The notes under the pieces: model-generated
The model's database searches: none
Told to the model about the DNA's origin: nothing
The model's input: the letters and a program-made list of their open reading frames with translations, nothing else
Shown here: positions 23,030 to 30,610 of the stretch, one piece after another
Position numbering within the stretch: position 1 is the first letter of the stretch
Layout of the letters: every line of letters begins with the position of its first letter
Position numbers and translations under genes: made by a program
Source of the DNA: Desulfobacterales bacterium
GTDB lineage: Bacteria; Desulfobacterota; Desulfobacteria; Desulfobacterales; C00003060
DNA: 42,722 bases
Direction: 5' to 3'
NCBI GenBank assembly: GCA_030616475.1
Contig: JAUWXF010000016.1
Span: 1-42,722 of the forward strand

Positions 23030-23452
23030 ATGGAAGAGTTAAAAAGTGACTTGCCAAAGAAGATACTAATTGTTGACGACAATCAGGATAGCCGGGAACT
23101 GGTGGTGAAGATACTTAAGACCAGGGGTTATCAGACGATTGAGGCTGTTGATGGAGAGGAGGCATTAGAAAAAGCAATGGCAGAAAGACCGGACCTGATC
23201 TTGATGGATCGCTCAATCCCCAAGATAGATGGTTATGAGGTCACGAAGAGGCTTAAGAGCCAGGAGGAGTTTAAAGATATCCTTATAGTGGCCTTAACTG
23301 CTCATGCAATGAGGGGAGACAGAGAAAAGGCCCTTGAGGCGGGTTGTGAAGGATATATCTCAAAGCCTATTAATGTCCGTGAATTACCCAAACTGATAAG
23401 GTCTTATCTGACAGGCAAGAGGGAGAGCATTTCAGGTGGAGAAGAAAAGTAA
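23030..23452 (+). CDS. Stand-alone response regulator receiver protein
   Basis: 140 residues, one receiver domain. Acidic pocket D16-D17, phosphoacceptor D60 (LILMDRSIPKIDG), T90 (ALTAHAM) and K112 (YISKPIN) are all present. The LTAHAM and GCEGYISKPI segments are like DivK/CheY-type receivers that pair with hybrid kinases. The ATG at 23030 is chosen because AAGGAAGGGA lies directly upstream; the frame opens earlier within repeat sequence. The gene overlaps the following receiver-kinase by 17 nt, so both are made from one message, and it follows the truncated hybrid kinase, its likely former partner. Confidence 0.9.
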   Translation: MEELKSDLPKKILIVDDNQDSRELVVKILKTRGYQTIEAVDGEEALEKAMAERPDLILMDRSIPKIDGYEVTKRLKSQEEFKDILIVALTAHAMRGDREKALEAGCEGYISKPINVRELPKLIRSYLTGKRESISGGEEK

Positions 23453-24503
23453 AATATTGATTGTAGATGACGCTGTGGACACGGTGGAACTTCTGAAAAA
23501 GAGGCTTCGCTTTGAAGGGTATGACACAGCAGAGGCATACGACGGTGAAGAGGGTCTTAAACAGGTCGCTGAATACAACCCTGACTTGATTATCCTCGAT
23601 GTCATGATGCCAAAATTAGATGGCTATGAAGTGTGCCACAGGCTTAAGTCAGATGAAAATACAAAATATATTCCTGTCCTTATGCTTACTGCAAGAAGCG
23701 AGGTAGAGGATAAGGTAAAGGGACTCGATATGGGGGCTGATCATTATTTAGCCAAGCCCTTTGATTACAAAGAACTTTCTGCAAGGGTCAGGTCATTAGT
23801 TGCCACAAAGGCAGCAAGGGAGAAATTGGTGGAAGAGGAAAAATCAAAAGCATTGGAACAGATGATGGAAGAGGTGGAACATGAGATAAGAAATCCTCTC
23901 ACCTGTATTGGGGGTTTTGTACGCAGAGTTAATGAGAAGCTCCCTGAAGGTGACCCTAACAAAAAATATATGGAGATGATCATAAATGAGGTAGCAAGAT
24001 TGGAAAATATGATAAAAGGACTTGTTGAGTTAAAAACGATAGCGATATCTTGTACAGAGCTCACAAATATCAATGATGTAATTATGGAAGCCCTAAAATT
24101 ATTTGAAGAGGACTTCAAAGATAAAGGCATAAAGGTAAAAACCGAGTTACTGGATAATGCTCCCCTTATCTCTATCGATAAAGAACAGATGAAAATGGGT
24201 CTCGCCAGTCTTGTCAAAAATTCTATCGAGGCCATGGAAGAGAAGCCTAAGATTCTGAAGATGACCACCCATATAAGCGATGGACGTATGGAGATACAAG
24301 TTTCTGATACGGGAAAGGGTATCCCGAAGGATAAAATCAAAAAGATCTTTGACCCGTTTTTTACTTCAAAGATGTGCGGACCCGGGCTCGGCCTTACTTA
24401 CACACTAAAGATAATTAGAGAACACAAAGGAGCTATTTATGCAGAGAGTGAGCCCGGAAAAGGGACCACCTTTACTATAAGACTGCCCTTGAAAAGAGAC
24501 TGA
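23436..24503 (+). CDS. Receiver-histidine kinase (REC-HisKA-HATPase)
   Basis: 355 residues, start GTG at 23436 overlapping the previous gene. The N-terminal receiver has IVDDAVD, phospho-Asp in LIILDVMMPKLDG, T in LMLTARS and K in YLAKPFD. A charged helix (KAAREKLVEEEKSKALEQMM) leads to the H-box VEHEIRNPLTCIGGF, then NSIEAMEE (N box), DTGKGIPKDKIKKIFDPFFT and GPGLGLTYTLKII. There is no sensor or membrane domain. Such proteins take phosphate at the receiver and use it to control their own kinase, passing a signal on from an upstream kinase. The composition is richer in A/T and Lys codons than that of the antiporter operon. Convergent with the receiver gene at 24571. Confidence 0.9.
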   Translation: MEKKSKILIVDDAVDTVELLKKRLRFEGYDTAEAYDGEEGLKQVAEYNPDLIILDVMMPKLDGYEVCHRLKSDENTKYIPVLMLTARSEVEDKVKGLDMGADHYLAKPFDYKELSARVRSLVATKAAREKLVEEEKSKALEQMMEEVEHEIRNPLTCIGGFVRRVNEKLPEGDPNKKYMEMIINEVARLENMIKGLVELKTIAISCTELTNINDVIMEALKLFEEDFKDKGIKVKTELLDNAPLISIDKEQMKMGLASLVKNSIEAMEEKPKILKMTTHISDGRMEIQVSDTGKGIPKDKIKKIFDPFFTSKMCGPGLGLTYTLKIIREHKGAIYAESEPGKGTTFTIRLPLKRD

Positions 24504-24570
24504 GTTTCCAGAGGGTTATCCATTTCCTTCTGCGGTGGACTTGAGGCTGGTGCTTGATGTTGAAGGGTGA

Positions 24571-24984
24571 CTACGTGATTTCGGCCGCTTTGGCCGCACG
24601 GATGCGTGCTTCTTGTTCGGCCTTTCTCTTATAGGCCTGGTTGATCTTGGAGACGAGTTCATCGGTGTCACACGGTTTTCTGAGACAATCGTAGGCACCA
24701 ACCTTCATTGCCTCAATACCCGACTCCCGGGAGGCATGGCCGGTCAACATGATGACTTCTGTCAGGGGCTTTAGCTTCTTGATCTCGCTAAGGGTCTCGA
24801 TCCCGTCAATACCCGGCATGAGAATATCAAGGATGACCACGTCGAAATCGTAATCCGTGACCTTTTTAAGGGCCTCTTCACCGCTCAAGCACGTTGTCAC
24901 ATCATACTGGCGGTTTATCAGGCGCTTGGAAAGATATTCCAGAAACATCTCTTCATCATCGACAAGCAATAGCCTGGGCTTCAT
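24571..24984 (-). CDS. Stand-alone receiver, likely partner of the adjacent sigma54 activator
   Basis: 137 residues. Receiver residues D9-D10, D53 (VVILDILMPGIDG), T81 (IMLTGHAS) and K103 (CLRKPCD) are complete, followed by a helical basic tail (QAYKRKAEQEARIRAAKAAE). The sequence is of the kind normally fused to NtrC-type activators (IMLTGHAS, GAYDCLRKP). Here it is a separate gene 48 nt downstream of a sigma54 activator that has no receiver. It is closely similar to the receiver at 27405 (both LLVDDEE..LEYLSKRL). The ATG at 24984 has AAGGAGG upstream. The likely job is to carry the phosphate signal for the activator or for the nearby kinases; contact with the activator is inferred from position. 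Confidence 0.9.
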   Translation of the reverse strand: MKPRLLLVDDEEMFLEYLSKRLINRQYDVTTCLSGEEALKKVTDYDFDVVILDILMPGIDGIETLSEIKKLKPLTEVIMLTGHASRESGIEAMKVGAYDCLRKPCDTDELVSKINQAYKRKAEQEARIRAAKAAEIT

Positions 24985-25032
24985 CTTCGCGCCTCCTTTT
25001 GAGAGCCATACCAATTTCTCAGGCCCAAGACT

Positions 25033-26100
25033 TTACGAGTGTTTTCTTCGGGTCCTGCGAAACTCAATACTATAGTTGCTCATTTTTTGCCGCAGGGTAC
25101 GAGGCTTGATCTCAAGCAGCTCAGCCGTCCTGGCTCTCTGCCCATCCGTTATTTCCAAGGCCCTTAAGATAAGAGATTTCTCCAGCCTTTCCCGCGCTTT
25201 TTGCAAAGGTTCAATGCCGCCCGGGATTTGGAGAGGGGATGACACGTCGCTTATATCGCGAGACTCTTGAACCGCTTTTGTGTCGAGCTTAGGAGCCCCT
25301 TCCAGAAAATCTTCCGGAAAATCCTCCAGATCTATGGTGGGTCCCGATGCCATCAAGAACATTCGCTCCATTAGATTCTTGAGCTCTCTAATATTACCAG
25401 GCCATTCGTGGGACGTGAGTAATTGCATGGCATCAGGGGAAACGGTGACCCTGTCCTTTTGATATATCTTGGCAAATCGCTCCAGGAAATAGCTCACAAG
25501 ATGAGGGATGGCCTCCCTCCGTTGCCTTAAGGGTAAAAGTTTGATCGGGATAACCTGGAGACGGTAGTAGAGGTCTTTTCTAAAACGCCCGGCCTCGACT
25601 TCTGTCGCAAGATCTTTGTTGGTAGCTGCAATGATGCGAACATCAACTTTGATCGGGACTTCACCTCCGATTCTCCGGAAGCACCCATCCTCGAGCACTC
25701 GCAGAAAGTTCACCTGATTAAGCGGGGAAATCTCCGAGACTTCATCCAGAAAGAGCGTCCCCTTGTGGGCCTGCTCAAATCTTCCCCTGGTCTGCCTGAT
25801 GGCCCCTGTAAAGGCTCCCATTTCATGGCCAAAGAGCTTGCTTTCGAAGAGCTCCCCACAGAGGGTACCGCAGTTAACTGGCACAAATGGCTTATCCCTG
25901 CGGTTGCTTTTTTGATGAATGATGCGGGCCACAAGTTCCTTGCCCGTTCCAGATTCGCCAGGGATAAGGACATTGGCATCAAACCGTGCTATTTGCTGTA
26001 CGGTTCTAATAACCGAGCGCATGTGCTCGCTTACAACCACAAGCTCCGGAAAAAGGTCCGGTTCGATTTGGCCATGTAACGCAACTCTTTGAGGAATCAT
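25033..26100 (-). CDS. Sigma54-dependent transcriptional activator without a receiver domain
   Basis: 355 residues. After a short N-terminus (about 20 residues) comes the AAA+ domain: Walker A GESGTGKE (48-55), the sigma54-contact loop GAFTGA (95-100), Walker B GTLFLDE (114-120), RIIAATNKDL and the arginine-finger region FRKDLYYRLQVIPI. The C-terminus is a Fis-type helix-turn-helix (ILRALEITDGQRARTAELLE then IKPRTLRQKMSNYSI). All parts needed to open sigma54 promoters are intact. No N-terminal sensor or receiver is fused, so control must come from another protein, most simply the receiver encoded just downstream. The ATG at 26100 has GGGAGGGA before it. The promoters at 26453 and 29592 with paired GGCA-N6-TGCC sites are the obvious targets. 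Confidence 0.92.
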   Translation of the reverse strand: MIPQRVALHGQIEPDLFPELVVVSEHMRSVIRTVQQIARFDANVLIPGESGTGKELVARIIHQKSNRRDKPFVPVNCGTLCGELFESKLFGHEMGAFTGAIRQTRGRFEQAHKGTLFLDEVSEISPLNQVNFLRVLEDGCFRRIGGEVPIKVDVRIIAATNKDLATEVEAGRFRKDLYYRLQVIPIKLLPLRQRREAIPHLVSYFLERFAKIYQKDRVTVSPDAMQLLTSHEWPGNIRELKNLMERMFLMASGPTIDLEDFPEDFLEGAPKLDTKAVQESRDISDVSSPLQIPGGIEPLQKARERLEKSLILRALEITDGQRARTAELLEIKPRTLRQKMSNYSIEFRRTRRKHS

Positions 26101-26308
26101 TATTGATCCCTCCCTTCTGTGGTCGCCTCAAATACCATGCCATGATAGAAGCGGCCTGAAAAGCCACATGGGTAGCGGGGTATCCTCTTCATATTTGATG
26201 GGTAATCGGTCACGGAGTATTGGAAACAAAGAGCATTCATCCAGCCTACCACATAATTTGAGGAAGATACGTCATGGGCTTAGAACTTTTCCTTCTATCA
26301 TAGGAAAC

Positions 26309-26322
26309 GGCAAAAAAATGTC
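26309..26322. promoter_or_regulatory. Upstream activator site A of the first sigma54 promoter
   Basis: GGCA-AAAAAA-TGTC, one mismatch from the palindrome GGCA-N6-TGCC. It lies exactly 40 nt (start to start) from site B at 26349, the same distance as between the two sites at 29447 and 29487. Confidence 0.6.
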
Positions 26323-26348
26323 AACAATTATTTTGTGCTGTTGATGTC

Positions 26349-26362
26349 GGCAGAAATTTGCC
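26349..26362. promoter_or_regulatory. Upstream activator site B of the first sigma54 promoter
   Basis: GGCA-GAAATT-TGCC, a perfect half-site pair; with flanks CGGCA/TGCCG. It ends 90 nt before the -24 element at 26453. Confidence 0.65.
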
Positions 26363-26452
26363 GCTTTGTTGGATCATAGAGTTTCTTTAAGGTCCACAGA
26401 TAAGTGCTGCGAAATCAACACGTTAGTAAATCCCTTGTTGCCTGCGCGGCTC

Positions 26453-26468
26453 TGGCACATGACTTGCT
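26453..26468 (+). promoter_or_regulatory. Sigma54 promoter ahead of the CBS/receiver/kinase genes
   Basis: TGGCACATGACTTGCT: GG at -24 and GC at -12 with ten bases between, nearly the full consensus. The expected start is near 26479. An AAGGAG follows at about 26505 but no start codon fits it; the sequence switches there into a repeat block. Confidence 0.8.
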
Positions 26469-26514
26469 TGATCATCGTGCGAACGGGTAGTATATCCGGA
26501 CCCGAAGGAGAACT

Positions 26515-26690
26515 TAGGGGCTGCGCCCCAATTGGCCTGCCCTGACGCACACATCAATGTATAAGCACATAGACTATTAGCCAGGCCCGCCCTGGCGCTA
26601 CGTGCTGAAATTAGTCTATCAGGCCTATAATCCCGGTCTGGGCCAGGGTCTGGGCCAGGGAGTACTGGAGTGATGGAGTACTCCCTGTGA
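26515..26690. repeat. Repeat block in the leader of the CBS gene
   Basis: Hairpin GGGGC-TGC-GCCCC (26517-26529), then GCCTGCCCTGACGC, GCCCGCCCTGGCGCTAC, CCGGTCTGGGCCAGGG with a second GTCTGGGCCAGGG, and AGTACTGGAGTGATGGAGTA (26664 onward). It occupies much of the ~330 nt between the sigma54 promoter and the CBS start codon. No gene is seen in 26101-26800. Confidence 0.7.
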
Positions 26691-26800
26691 ATAGCACAAA
26701 TAGGTTGGTAAAAAAGCCTATAATTTCATTACGTTGTACAATTTCCGAGACGTTTAATTACCGTTTCCAAAGATAACGATGCAAGGCGAATCCGGACGAA

Positions 26801-27271
26801 ATGCCTGAAAAAAGAATAAAAGACTTACTGCTTGAGCTGGGCTCTCTTCAACGCATATCGCCCCACACAAAGGTGGCAGACGCGGTCAAGATGCTAGACG
26901 AGAAACGGCAGAGTAGATTTCCATCGTTCTTGCTGGTGGTTGACGAGGTGGAGAAGAACGAAGAGATCCTGGGCATGCTTTCGGTTAATGATATCCTTGG
27001 TCATATGGAACCTTCTACGGAGTCGATGGAAGAACTTCCGATTTTTTGGCAGGGTCAGTTCCGGGAGGAATGCGAGGCCATACTGGAGAGGCCAACCGGC
27101 GAAATCATGTCACCTGTGACCCATGTGATTCATCAAAGTGGTACACTCATGGAAGCTGTACATCTCATGAATTCTGTGAGGATCGACTGGCTCCCCGTGG
27201 TAGAAGGCGAAGACGTAGTAGGGATCCTTTTTAAAGAGAATCTGTTCAGCGAACTCGTTGCGGCAACCTAA
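26801..27271 (+). CDS. CBS-domain pair protein
   Basis: 156 residues. First CBS motif: RISPHTKVADAVKMLDEKRQ, then SFLLVVDE and EEILGMLSVNDIL. Second: EIMSPVTHVIHQSGTLMEAV, then IDWLPVVEGEDVVGILFKEN. A longer linker with acidic and aromatic residues (MEELPIFWQGQFREECEA) connects them. Stand-alone CBS pairs bind adenosine nucleotides and pass energy or redox state to a partner. The first motif resembles those of sensors that work with signalling proteins, and the gene is followed by a receiver and a kinase and preceded by a sigma54 promoter. The ATG at 26801 has only a weak AAGGCG well upstream. Confidence 0.85.
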   Translation: MPEKRIKDLLLELGSLQRISPHTKVADAVKMLDEKRQSRFPSFLLVVDEVEKNEEILGMLSVNDILGHMEPSTESMEELPIFWQGQFREECEAILERPTGEIMSPVTHVIHQSGTLMEAVHLMNSVRIDWLPVVEGEDVVGILFKENLFSELVAAT

Positions 27272-27291
27272 CCCGGGGTTGGTAGATTTCC

Positions 27292-27320
27292 TTGACAATT
27301 GAGCAAGAAAATACTAAATG
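27292..27320 (+). promoter_or_regulatory. Possible sigma70 promoter ahead of the receiver gene
   Basis: TTGACA (27292-27297), 17 nt, TAAATG. The -35 is perfect and the -10 is poor. The receiver ATG is 85 nt downstream. Confidence 0.3.
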
Positions 27321-27404
27321 GAGTGTGGTCGTCAGGGTTTTCGGCTGTCAATCTTTTTAACCACGAGCCTATGAAGGCTTAATACCAACCCCAAGGAGGA
27401 ACCT

Positions 27405-27899
27405 ATGAACGATCAGCCAAACATTCGAGTTCTTTTGGTAGACGATGAGGAAACTTTGCTTGAATACCTGTCCAAGCGGCTTTTGAAGCAACGGTTCACC
27501 GTGAAGAGCACCTTTTCTGGTGAAGAGGCTATTGAGGCGGCAAAAGAAGAGCATTATGATGTAGCGGTTGTGGATCTCAAGATGCCCGGGATAGATGGGG
27601 TAGAGACCCAAAGGAGACTCAGGGAAATCCAGCCCTTCCTTCAGTGCATCGTATTGACGGGCTATGCCTCCGTAGATACGGCATTAGAAAGTGGCCAACT
27701 GGATGCTTTTCAGTATCTCAGCAAGCCAGTTGATTACGATAATCTTGTGGCCATCATCAAAGATGCCTATAAGAAGAGGATGGAGATACAGGGGAGCAAG
27801 TTCAAAGAACAAGTGGAGGAAATCTATAGAGCAGGGCTGGGTAAGCGCGGGATGAGAAGGGCGATTGGTGAGCTGCATAAAATCTATGGAGTCGAATAG
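27405..27899 (+). CDS. Stand-alone receiver protein with helical C-terminal tail
   Basis: 164 residues. Receiver residues D13-D14, D57 (VAVVDLKMPGIDG), T85 (IVLTGYAS) and K107 (YLSKPVD) are present. The last 40 residues form a basic helical tail without a known DNA-binding motif. The sequence is closely related to the receiver at 24571, and both resemble receivers of NtrC-type regulators. The ATG at 27405 has a strong AAGGAGG upstream. The 3' end overlaps the following PAS kinase by 14 nt, a clear kinase/receiver pair. A possible output is the receiver-less sigma54 activator encoded nearby on the other strand, through protein contact. Confidence 0.92.
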   Translation: MNDQPNIRVLLVDDEETLLEYLSKRLLKQRFTVKSTFSGEEAIEAAKEEHYDVAVVDLKMPGIDGVETQRRLREIQPFLQCIVLTGYASVDTALESGQLDAFQYLSKPVDYDNLVAIIKDAYKKRMEIQGSKFKEQVEEIYRAGLGKRGMRRAIGELHKIYGVE

Positions 27900-29040
27900 T
27901 TCACTGTTAGCCGAACTTAAGAAACTCACCAGGGACCTGGCCAGCCACAAGATAGAGTTAGAGCAAGCCAGAGGGTACCTCCAGTGCATTTTGCAGAATT
28001 CCACGGACATGATCTTTGCCACAGACGTGGACGGAATTCTGCTTTCTTTTAGCAAAGGGGGCGAAAAGGTGCTTGGCTATTCCTGGGAAGAGGTAGCGGG
28101 CAGGCGCATCAATGATTTTGCCGAAGATCCTGTATCATTTGGGCATTTTATGGCCTCTTCCCAGGAAGAGGGAAGCGCCGTGGCTCTCGACGTCCACTTC
28201 CAGCACAAAGAAGGAAAAACGATTCATTGTCATGCCTCCTTGATGAGCCTGACTAACAGAGAAGGCCAAAGGGTTGGTACTGTAGGGGTCTGCCGGGATA
28301 TTACCCTATGGAAAAAACTCCAGGATGACCTCATCCAGGTTGACAGGCTGGCAGAGATAGGTCGTATAGCCGCTGGAGTGGCTCACGAGATCAACAATCC
28401 TCTCGCAGTTATTAATGAGGCGTCTGGTTGGGCAGGGGAGGTTGTTGGCGATGCCAGGGGCCTGAGCTCCGATGACCGCAGGGAACTGGAGGAATCCATA
28501 GAAAAGATTAGCGCTCACACCAGGCGCTGTAGTAACATTACCCACAAACTTCTGGACTTTGCCCGCGATTCAGCTACGACCAAAAGAGAGTTCGACATCC
28601 ACGAAGTACTCAAAGAGACGATCGATTTTCTCACTCCTGAACTGAAACATACCTCCATTGAAATCGACTTCAATTTTGCCGGGGGGCCTCTTTCTGTGAA
28701 CTCGGACCCAAGATTGTTGGAGCAGGTTTTTGTGAACTTCATTACGAATGCCATTCACGCTGTACTAGAAAAAGGGGGAGGCGAGAGACGCATTGAGATA
28801 CGAACGATCAAGACCAACTCAGAGGCCGAGATAAGCGTCAAAGATAACGGTGTGGGAATCCCTGAGGAAGCTCAGGCAAAGATATTTGATCTCTTTTATA
28901 CCACGAAGCCCCCGGGGAAGGGGACAGGCCTGGGACTTTCTATCTGCCAGAACATTGTTAGAAAGCTCGAAGGAGATATCAGTTTTGAGAGCAAGGCGGG
29001 TGTCGGAAGCACCTTCACCGTTCGAATTCCTATCTCCTGA
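27886..29040 (+). CDS. PAS-domain histidine kinase
   Basis: 384 residues from ATG at 27886, overlapping the previous receiver gene. A short N-terminal coiled-coil (LLAELKKLTRDLASHKIELE) is followed by a PAS domain (ILQNSTDMIFATDVDGILLS to VGVCRDITLWKKLQ). Then come the H-box GVAHEINNPLAVINEAS, the N box NFITNAIHAVLEKGG, DNGVGIPEEAQAKIFDLFYT and [14 protein letters not shown]. No membrane segment, so the sensor is cytoplasmic. The layout is that of NtrB-like kinases that work with sigma54-dependent systems. Its partner is most likely the overlapping receiver. Downstream 29041-29446 holds hairpins and repeats only, for example CGACGCTCTGCGTCGG and GGGCGACATAAAGTCGCCC. Confidence 0.93.
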   Translation: MESNSSLLAELKKLTRDLASHKIELEQARGYLQCILQNSTDMIFATDVDGILLSFSKGGEKVLGYSWEEVAGRRINDFAEDPVSFGHFMASSQEEGSAVALDVHFQHKEGKTIHCHASLMSLTNREGQRVGTVGVCRDITLWKKLQDDLIQVDRLAEIGRIAAGVAHEINNPLAVINEASGWAGEVVGDARGLSSDDRRELEESIEKISAHTRRCSNITHKLLDFARDSATTKREFDIHEVLKETIDFLTPELKHTSIEIDFNFAGGPLSVNSDPRLLEQVFVNFITNAIHAVLEKGGGERRIEIRTIKTNSEAEISVKDNGVGIPEEAQAKIFDLFYTTKPPGKGTGLGLSICQNIVRKLEGDISFESKAGVGSTFTVRIPIS

Positions 29041-29440
29041 AAGAAAGACAAAGCTCCTGGCGGGCGACATAAAGTCGCCCCTACAATTATTCGATCACAC
29101 ATCCATACCCCGTAGCGTGCCCCCTGGCCCAGACCGGGCTTCCTTCTGGTTCCGACGCTCTGCGTCGGAACCCAATCCGCTAGACGCTCTGCGTCTGTCA
29201 TAGCGCTACTAACCCCACCCAAACCCTCCCCTCTCCGAGGCGTAGGCCTCCGGCCGGTAGGGCCTACGCCCCCGGAGGGCTCTACGACCGGAGGCCTTCA
29301 AGCTGGTCCTTACCCATAAGAATTCATTTCCTGTAGGGGCGAGTTTGCCTCGCCCGAATTCTAAAACACATCGCTCCCGGACCATGGGTGATCTGTCTCT
29401 CGCGGTCGACTGGCTTGTGGGTAAGCTGGCTTAAAGAGAA
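29041..29440. repeat. Non-coding stretch of hairpins and dispersed words
   Basis: GGGCGACATAAAGTCGCCC, CCTGGCCCAGACCGGG (29125), CGACGCTCTGCGTCGG, GACGCTCTGCGTC, and the pair GGCCTCCGG.../...CCGGAGGCC around 29245-29300. No gene found here. The stretch separates the kinase from the antiporter promoter. Confidence 0.6.
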
Positions 29441-29446
29441 TCAACC

Positions 29447-29460
29447 GGCAAAAAAATGCC
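29447..29460. promoter_or_regulatory. Upstream activator site A of the antiporter promoter
   Basis: GGCA-AAAAAA-TGCC, a perfect palindrome. It lies 40 nt (start to start) from site B, the same as for the pair at 26309/26349. Confidence 0.7.
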
Positions 29461-29486
29461 AAAGGCTATTTTACGCTCACCTATTT

Positions 29487-29500
29487 GGCATGAATATGCC
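29487..29500. promoter_or_regulatory. Upstream activator site B of the antiporter promoter
   Basis: GGCA-TGAATA-TGCC followed by GCTTTT, as in the copy at 26349 (GCTTTG). It ends 91 nt before the -24 element. Confidence 0.7.
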
Positions 29501-29591
29501 GCTTTTCAAAAACCTTGACTCTCGGGCTGTCTCAGAAAAAAAGCTGTAAAATCAACCTGTTATAAGAATAATAGCTCGCTGAATAAGATTC

Positions 29592-29607
29592 TGGCATATC
29601 AATTGCT
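29592..29607 (+). promoter_or_regulatory. Sigma54 promoter of the Mrp/Mbh-type antiporter operon
   Basis: TGGCATATCAATTGCT: GG and GC elements with ten bases between. The expected start near 29618 leaves a leader of about 29 nt before the ATG at 29647. Confidence 0.8.
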
Positions 29608-29646
29608 CTGTCCAGCACACGGCGAGAAGACAAATAGCGGGATATC

Positions 29647-30255
29647 ATGTGGAAAAGGGAGAGCCACCTTTTGGATAAAAAAGAGCAAAAAAATCTGCGG
29701 ACTGGGGACCTGGGGAACAGCAACAAGGGCCGACCAGCTATCGAGAATCCTCAAAGCAGAAGACTCTTCTTTTACCCTTTTTTCCTTACCTTCATTATCA
29801 TGTGCGGTACCTGGGTTGTGCTCTCGGGCAAGTTTGATCCCTTTCATCTCAGCCTCGGGCTCATCTCTTGTGGAATCGTTGCCTACCTTTCGTGTGACCT
29901 GCTGTTTCCTTCCCCTAAAATAAGGGGGCTTTTGGGTCAGTGGGCCCGGTTCGCCCGGTATATCCCATGGCTGATGTGCGAGATCATCAAGGCGAATCTT
30001 CACGTGACCTACCTGGTCTTCCATCCGAGGATGATGGAGCTGATCGACCCAAAAATCGTCAAATTTCGAAGCAAGCTAGAAAGTGACTTAGCTCTGGTGA
30101 CCTTTGCCAATTCAATCACACTCACCCCTGGCACCATTACCGTTAGTGTATCGATTGATGGGGACTTCAAGGTCCATGCCATTGACAAGGCGTCCGGTGA
30201 TCCCTTGCCGGGCGCGATGGAAGCAAACATTGCCAAAGCATTTGGTGAGGTCTGA
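29647..30255 (+). CDS. mrpE: Na+/H+ antiporter subunit MrpE
   Basis: 202 residues. A polar N-terminus of about 38 residues is longer than usual. Two or three membrane segments follow (FFLTFIIMCGTWVVLSG, LGLISCGIVAYLSCDLLF), then the MnhE signature region IPWLMCEIIKANLHVTYLVF and LVTFANSITLTPGTITVSVS with HAIDKA. MrpE (MbhA in the archaeal hydrogenase naming) is a small subunit of the multi-subunit cation/proton antiporter. The gene is first in the operon, 40 nt after the sigma54 promoter. Its TGA overlaps the ATG of mrpF. An ATG start at 29647 has GCGGG upstream; a downstream Met would lose the first membrane segment. Confidence 0.9.
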   Translation: MWKRESHLLDKKEQKNLRTGDLGNSNKGRPAIENPQSRRLFFYPFFLTFIIMCGTWVVLSGKFDPFHLSLGLISCGIVAYLSCDLLFPSPKIRGLLGQWARFARYIPWLMCEIIKANLHVTYLVFHPRMMELIDPKIVKFRSKLESDLALVTFANSITLTPGTITVSVSIDGDFKVHAIDKASGDPLPGAMEANIAKAFGEV

Positions 30256-30548
30256 TGGACAACGTCTTTTTGTATTCGGGTCTTTACCTGGCTTTTTTGA
30301 TGCTCCTTTCTTTGTATCGCCCCCTGTTTGGGCCGACGGTCGTGGACCGCATGATCGGCGTCAATGCCATAGGGAGCAAGACCACGGTGCTGCTGATCCT
30401 GATCGGCCTTATCTTCCATCGGGTGGAGATGTTCGTGGACATTGCCCTGGCTTACGCCATGTTGAACTTTCTCGCGGTCCTGGCGGCTTCAAGGTACTTT
30501 CAAAAGCGTAAGGGGTTGTACGATGAAGCGCTGTTCGGTAAAGATTGA
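30255..30548 (+). CDS. mrpF: Na+/H+ antiporter subunit MrpF
   Basis: 97 residues with three membrane segments. The family motif GPTVVDRMIGVNAIGSK is followed by HRVEMFVDIALAYAMLNFLAVLA. Typical MrpF/MbhB length. The start overlaps the mrpE stop (TGATG), so translation is coupled. MrpF is an integral subunit of the inner-membrane antiporter and related to parts of the complex that carry no redox centre. The short ATTGATG repeat follows before mrpG. Confidence 0.93.
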   Translation: MDNVFLYSGLYLAFLMLLSLYRPLFGPTVVDRMIGVNAIGSKTTVLLILIGLIFHRVEMFVDIALAYAMLNFLAVLAASRYFQKRKGLYDEALFGKD

Positions 30549-30598
30549 TGATTGATGATTGATGATTGAAACAATCAACAATCGACAATCAACTTGGG
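30545..30598. repeat. Tandem ATTGATG words with inverted arm
   Basis: GATTGATGATTGATGATTGA is followed by CAATCAACAATCGACAATCA, its imperfect reverse complement. It fills the mrpF-mrpG gap up to the ribosome binding site GGGAGG. The same words recur at 38586-38652 and 40962-41036. Confidence 0.7.
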
Positions 30599-30610
30599 AG
30601 GTTGTGACGG

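Noticed and set aside
26127-26143. TGGCATGGTATTTGA on the minus strand as a sigma54 promoter for the activator gene
   Set aside because: The -12 element has GA in place of GC, so I do not call it; the activator may be expressed by another promoter.
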